The notes under the pieces: generated by a model
Database searches by the model: none
The model's input: only the letters and a program-made list of their open reading frames with translations
What the model was told of the DNA's origin: nothing
Position numbers and translations under genes: made by a program
Part shown: one piece after another, positions 59,417-64,000 of the stretch
How the letters are laid out: every line of letters starts with the position of its first letter
Position numbering within the stretch: the stretch's first letter is position 1
From: Chenopodium formosanum
Taxonomy: Eukaryota > Streptophyta > Magnoliopsida > Caryophyllales > Amaranthaceae
Reading direction: 5' to 3'
Length of the DNA: 64,000 nucleotides
Assembly (NCBI GenBank): GCA_024500155.1
Contig: CM044867.1
Coordinates: forward strand, 8,755,632-8,819,631

Positions 59417-60378
59417 GGACTTTTTGACATTTACTACCACTAAAAACACCTCTCTTCAGATTCGGTACCAATTTTTTTTAAAATTTTACTTTGCTACCAC
59501 CAAAATAAGAGTATGTTAAAAATCACTACCACTTGTCTTCAACCGTTAGTATTTCCGTTACCACCACCCAACCACCGTCCAGCCACCACTCCTTCCCACC
59601 CACTGCCTAATCCACCACCACTATTCAACATCAAACCCACCACAACCACCACCCAACCACCGGCCCTTCCTCACCCACGGACCCGGCCACCAGCTACCCA
59701 AGCCACCTCCACCGTCACCTGGGAACCCCCTGCCCGCGAATCCGGCCACCTAGCCCTCGTGTCGGCGCCGGCGTCGTGACCCTCCCCTAAATACGCCTTT
59801 CCAACCCCGATCCCAACCTCGTTCCCAACCCCCCTCCCCTTGATACCCGATTCCACGGTTTGGGTTTAGTGGTTTCGGTGGTCTGGGTTCGTAGGTATAA
59901 GGTTCGTTGGTATTGGGTTGTCGGTGGTGGTGGGGCTGGGTTCGTGGGTATAGGGTTGTCAGTGGTGGTGGTCTGGGTTTGGGGTTAGGGTGGTGTCGTG
60001 GTGGTGGTGAGATCTGGGTTCGTGGGTTTTGGGTATAGGGTTGTCGGTGGTGGTGGTCTGGGTTTGGGGGTTAGGGTGGTGTCGTGGTGGGTCGTGGGTG
60101 AGGTCGCCGGCGCCGGCCAACTCTTTTGGCGCCGGCCGCCGGCAGGTGGGAGGGGGAGGGGTGGGGGGTGGCTGGGTTTTTCCTTTTTTAAAAAAAATAT
60201 ATATATATATATTTTTTTTTTTTTATAATTAACTTAACGGAAATCCTAACGGATTCCGTTAAGTGGTAGTTGTTTTTAACAAAATCTGATTTTGATGGTA
60301 GCAAAGTAAAATTTTAAAAAAAATTGGTACTGAATCTGAAGAGAGGCGTTTTTAGTGGTAGCAAATGTCAAAAAATCC
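59417..60378. mobile_element. MULE-type element, 962 bp, 9-bp TSD
   Basis: Ends GGACTTTTTGACATTT and AAATGTCAAAAAATCC, flanked by the exact 9-bp duplication AAATATAAA (59408-59416; 60379-60387), diagnostic of the Mutator superfamily. The TIRs extend ~120 bp (ACTACCACTAAAAAC, CTCTCTTCAGATTC.GTACCA, ACTTTGCTACCA, CACTACCACTT). The core has C-rich text (CCACCACCCAACCACC) then G-rich text (GGGTTCGTGGGTATAGGGTT, GGTGGTGGTCTGGG) that can partly pair. No transposase. Confidence 0.92.
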
Positions 60379-60545
60379 AAATATAAAATATATCATATTA
60401 TTAATATTCAAGGGTCCCTCGGCAGATAAAGAAATTTGCAATTATGACCACACAACATATACTTTTAAGCACACACAACTTGCTTTACCATGCTCCTAGT
60501 ATAATTACAACCTGCATCAATTATAGTAGCAACACTTCAACCCCA

Positions 60546-60554
60546 TTTATATAA
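60546..60554 (+). promoter_or_regulatory. TATA box of the Ser-rich protein gene
   Basis: TTTATATAA in CCCCATTTATATAACACTCT, about 80 bp upstream of the ATG, with a short CT/A-rich leader (CCTCCTCTTCTCATCATC). This is ordinary plant promoter geometry, with a transcript start probably near 60580. Confidence 0.7.
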
Positions 60555-60628
60555 CACTCTCAAAACCTCCTCTTCTCATCATCAAAACCTCAACCATAAA
60601 ACTCTCAAAACACCACATAATAATAACA

Positions 60629-62567
60629 ATGTCATCGTCCGACCTGTCGTCGACCTCATCATCATCAACCAACGTTTCTTCAACATCATTACCATCATTA
60701 TCAACAGACAATACTAGCACCAAAAGCAGCAGCAGCACATGTTCTTCCAAAACCATCGATGAAGAAAACCGCCACATCCTCTCGGTATCGAAGTCGAAAT
60801 CAGATAGACTCTTAGGCAAGTTCTTTGATGCCTTAGAGTTTGATTTCGACTACGGTACAAGCAGCCTTTGGTCACCCCCCATTCGTCGAAGCGTGTTCTT
60901 GACCTCTCCCGGGATTATCATTTGCTCTGATGATTATGATATGTTTGTTAAGCTTCATAAGTCTCCAAAGAAGAACAAGAAGAAAATCAAGAAGAGTATT
61001 AATTATACTCTTATCTCTTGTAGAAGGTTCTTAAGCTCCTGCTTTAATGTAAGACACCTTATTTAATTTGCTAATTTACATGTTTATTATTTATCAAATA
61101 AAAATTAAATAATTTGCATAATAAAATTTAAGATATTAACTTAATTTCTTTTAAAGGGTAATTAGTTATTATTCTAAGTCTTTTATTTATATATTTTAAA
61201 GTTAAAATGGTTCATAAATTTCAAATTAGTGACAAAAAGAGTCATAACATAATTAACTTTGATGTTTATGTTATTTATTTGATTCTTAATGTTTTATTCC
61301 CTCTAAAAGTTCATTGATTCCCAAAATGATATTGTCTCAATTGACTGGGAAAAAAAAATTAAAGATTGTATATTGCTTAACAAGTTTGTCTGTAAAAATG
61401 TTTCCCTTTTTAATTTTCACCTCCACATATATATGCAAGTACAATTATTTTATTTTCTTAGAAAAAATACAAGTATTATTTTTGGTTAAAGCCTATACAT
61501 TTTTATGTATATACATTTTTTTTTTTACAACCATACATTTTTTATTTTTATTTATGGATAAGTGTATAAATTAAACTGATTTTCCCTCCATCTTATTTGT
61601 TAAAATGTGTAAGAATAAAAGCGATTATATAACAAATAAATAAATCAAAGTGATTTTCCCTCCATCTTATATTATCTGCCATATAACTGACTTATTAAAT
61701 TGGTTTATTATATATGAAGTTAAGCTTAAAATTATCTCTGCATAATATCCTAGTACTTATAATAATTTACCAACTTGATATTATCACTCACTTTTACAAG
61801 TCAATATCTATATATTTAAATGGTGTAAGGGTCTGTTCACATTTACTTAATTTCAGTTCAGTTCAGTTCAGTTCAGCTTCAATCAATTCAGTTCAGTTCA
61901 GTTCAGTTCAGCTCTTAATTTCCCTCTCACATAAAATATTCATTTCAGCTTAATTCAGTTCAGTCCAGTTCAGTTCAGTTCCAATCAGTTCAGTTCAGTT
62001 CCAATCAGTTCAGTTCAGTTCAGCTCAATTCAGTAAATATGAACAGGCCTTTATTTATAATATATTCCATACGTATTGGCGGTATGGGCAATTTATTTAA
62101 GGTATTTAGATATAGATATAAAAAAAAACAAGTTATTATATACGATAATTTTTTATTTTATATTTCTAGACACTGAATAGTGAATACGCCTTACCTTATA
62201 CGGAGTATGTATGGAGTAATATTCAGATTTAATTTTGTCATTATATTCAATGCATTTTGCAAATACGTAGTATAAAAGGTTTAATTCTTTACTTCAAGTC
62301 ATAAATTAGAATTCTACACTTTAAATGAAGTTGGAAACAAAATCAATTTTCTAATTTCAAATATATATAATGTTGACTTAAGTTCAGTATGATCTACCCC
62401 TTTATTTGTTTTCCAAGGAATCATTTGGTAAATACATAATATTCCCTAAACATATTCTTTACTTTTCATAATTCCTATTTTATTTATTTATTTATTTAGC
62501 TTTGTGATAATTAATAAAAAGTGTTTTAATCTTTGTCTGTTTGGAGCAGGTCTTTTGGTGCTGTTGA
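60629..62567 (+). CDS. Small Ser-rich protein of unknown function, two exons
   Basis: Exon 1 is 60629-61048. The predicted exon 2 (62550-62567) adds five residues and a stop; donor AAT|GTAAGA, acceptor GGAGCAG|GTC, phase 0. The 145-aa product has a Ser/Thr-rich N-terminus (residues 1-45), a compact block SDRLLGKFFDALEFDFDYGT then SSLWSPPIRRSVFLTSPGII (about 57-95), a Lys-rich stretch (KSPKKNKKKIKKS) and a Cys-containing end RRFLSSCFNVFWCC. Without splicing the frame ends RHLI at 61066. No signal peptide or membrane segment is evident. The Lys cluster could be a nuclear signal and the terminal cysteines could be lipidated; both are guesses. I do not recognise the family. It counts as a gene because of the TATA box, leader, codon quality and non-repeat sequence. 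Confidence 0.6.
61827..62053. mobile_element. MITE with (TTCAG)n core
   Basis: Ends AAGGGTCTGTTCACATTTAC and GTAAATATGAACAGGCCTTT are inverted. Between them is a pentameric TTCAG/CAGTT array with CAATCAG interruptions. It is in the predicted intron of the Ser-rich protein gene. No clear target duplication. Confidence 0.7.
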
Positions 62568-64000
62568 GGAATATTATGGTTTGGTCCAAAGTAATATCTC
62601 ACTCTTTTTCCATCTGGGGTCTAAAGTACTTGTTTTTGTAGTGTAAATTGTTGTACTCACTTTGTATTTTTGAATTTATTACTTTTTTTGTTTCTTCTTT
62701 TTTCCTCTTTTTTATGGCCAATGTATACCAATTAAAATTTTAAATTTAATTATCTTAATTCAGAGTGAAAGTGATACCTCATTGTAGCAAGTTTTATGAG
62801 GGTGCTAACTTTATTTCGATACTTGGGCAGTGAGATTTCATAAAATATGTCTCGTTGTTTTATTTTATGACTAACAAATATTGACCTTCTTTGGAGATTC
62901 GACAAATTGTTCATTTCCAAGGAATGTCAACTAGCTTGGATTGTTAAATATTAGAAGTTGATAGATTGGTGCCGAAGGTACGGATCAAATTTTATTTTAG
63001 TTTAGGAAAAATAAAGTAAAAAGATCAGGGCCTTAATCCAATTCGTTATCCAACGTGGTTCTCAATCGATCCTATGTGGATAGTATGTATCAATGTATGT
63101 GAGGAATGAATTAATTCGAAAATTAATTACAATCTAAAACTAGAAATTGTATTGTAAAACTGTTCTCTTTTTCAACATATCATAGTAATATATACAACGA
63201 ACCGTTAACCATTGACAAATAGAGTATGTATTTGAAGTATTCACTATTCAATGTATTTCTAGACACTGGATAGTGAATACGCCTTAATCAAGTTTGCCCC
63301 AGTTGTTGGGTCTTGTACTATATGACTCGAGGACCTAGTTAAAGATACACGACTTAACGAATAATATCGATACACAAAAACTGACTCAAACTACTGGAAC
63401 CAAATTATTTTAAACCAAAATCGATCCAAACAGCTCGTGTCACACGCTACCTAGCCTCTTGTAAACTTGAATAGTGACAATCAAGGGTTAGTACAAATAG
63501 CATCAGCCCCATGTTTAAGATCAAAAACTTTTGTGTAAACCCAGTTTACAATTAATGTTATATCCATCATATCAAGCAATTTTAAGGTAACTTTTAACTA
63601 ATTTGAGATAATTTTTAACCTTGTTTCGTTTTTAAATCTGATATGATTTTAATGTAAATAGACAATGTGTTAAGTTTTACAAGGGTAATATAATTCACTC
63701 ATTGAGATTTGATATATTATCATTTAGAGAATTGAGCTTTAGCAATAAATAAATTATAGATAACTTTTATAATATTGGGTAACTCTTTTTCATATTGGGT
63801 AACTTTTACCTATATAGAGGTAATTTTTTACAATAGGAGTTCCCCTCGTTAGGAGGTTCTCCTAATGTCTAATATTTAATAGTACAAACCTTTTATTTAT
63901 TTTTTATTTATTTTTGTATTTAAAGTTTAGGAATGACTAACATGTCGAATTAAGTATATACTGTCTAAATTTCCATGATCACAAAGGATACGAGGACTTG
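62568..64000. other. 3' flank and intergenic, no gene seen
   Basis: AT-rich. TATTTCTAGACACTG.ATAGTGAATACGCCTTA occurs at 62161-62193 and again at 63254-63286 with one mismatch. TATTGGGTAACTTTT-like text repeats around 63770-63830. No ORF of interest. Confidence 0.5.

Noticed and set aside
59998..60232. Gly/Val-rich plus-strand frames
   Set aside because: They lie in the G-rich core and TIR of the MULE element 59417-60378.

Overview
The window is nuclear DNA of a flowering plant. It has AT-rich intergenic DNA, GT-AG introns of 85 bp to 4.2 kb, LTR retrotransposons primed by initiator tRNA-Met, plant L1 LINEs, Stowaway-like MITEs, and MULE, CACTA, hAT and Helitron pieces. Frequent ACTCCGTA/TACGGAGTA motifs suggest Caryophyllales (Amaranthaceae such as spinach, quinoa or beet). 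That placement is an impression from sequence style and was not tested by alignment.

Three host genes are supported. (1) The N-terminal ~427 residues of APC6/CDC16, the TPR subunit of the anaphase-promoting complex, lie on the minus strand in 12 exons between 19353 and 2917; the 3' exons lie beyond the left edge. (2) A five-exon plus-strand gene at 36317-45268 encodes a ~969-aa ankyrin-repeat membrane protein with a C-terminal PGG domain (ACD6/ITN1 type). (3) A small Ser-rich protein gene at 60629-62567 has a good TATA box, one long exon and a predicted tiny last exon; I do not recognise its family.

The rest is mostly mobile DNA. A 12.8-kb Ty1/copia element (19563-32351; 261-bp LTRs, TSD GAATG) sits only ~210 bp upstream of the APC6 start codon. 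It carries a 1.95-kb Ty3/gypsy solo LTR (22914-24861, TSD GTCCC) and a ~5.2-kb LTR-like unit with no coding content (26258-31916, TSD ACTGC), which itself contains a 481-bp hAT-type element (TSD GGTACCAC). Next come a LINE reverse-transcriptase fragment and a 1.2-kb solo LTR (33091-34267). The ankyrin gene's 4.2-kb first intron is packed with TIR, Helitron and foldback elements, and two later introns carry related MITEs. From 46.9 to 54.4 kb lies a decayed full-length L1 LINE on the minus strand, split by a second copy of the 1.95-kb solo LTR (48221-50188, TSD CCTTC). The right part holds a CACTA element with gene-start-like cargo (55621-57233), a 24-bp minisatellite inside a putative TIR element (57301-58488), a Stowaway MITE and a 962-bp MULE-type element with a 9-bp TSD (59417-60378).

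The three genes have no evident functional link. The window is chiefly informative about nested transposition around an essential cell-cycle gene and about modular exon duplication in an ankyrin-PGG gene. No new enzymatic or defence system was identified.
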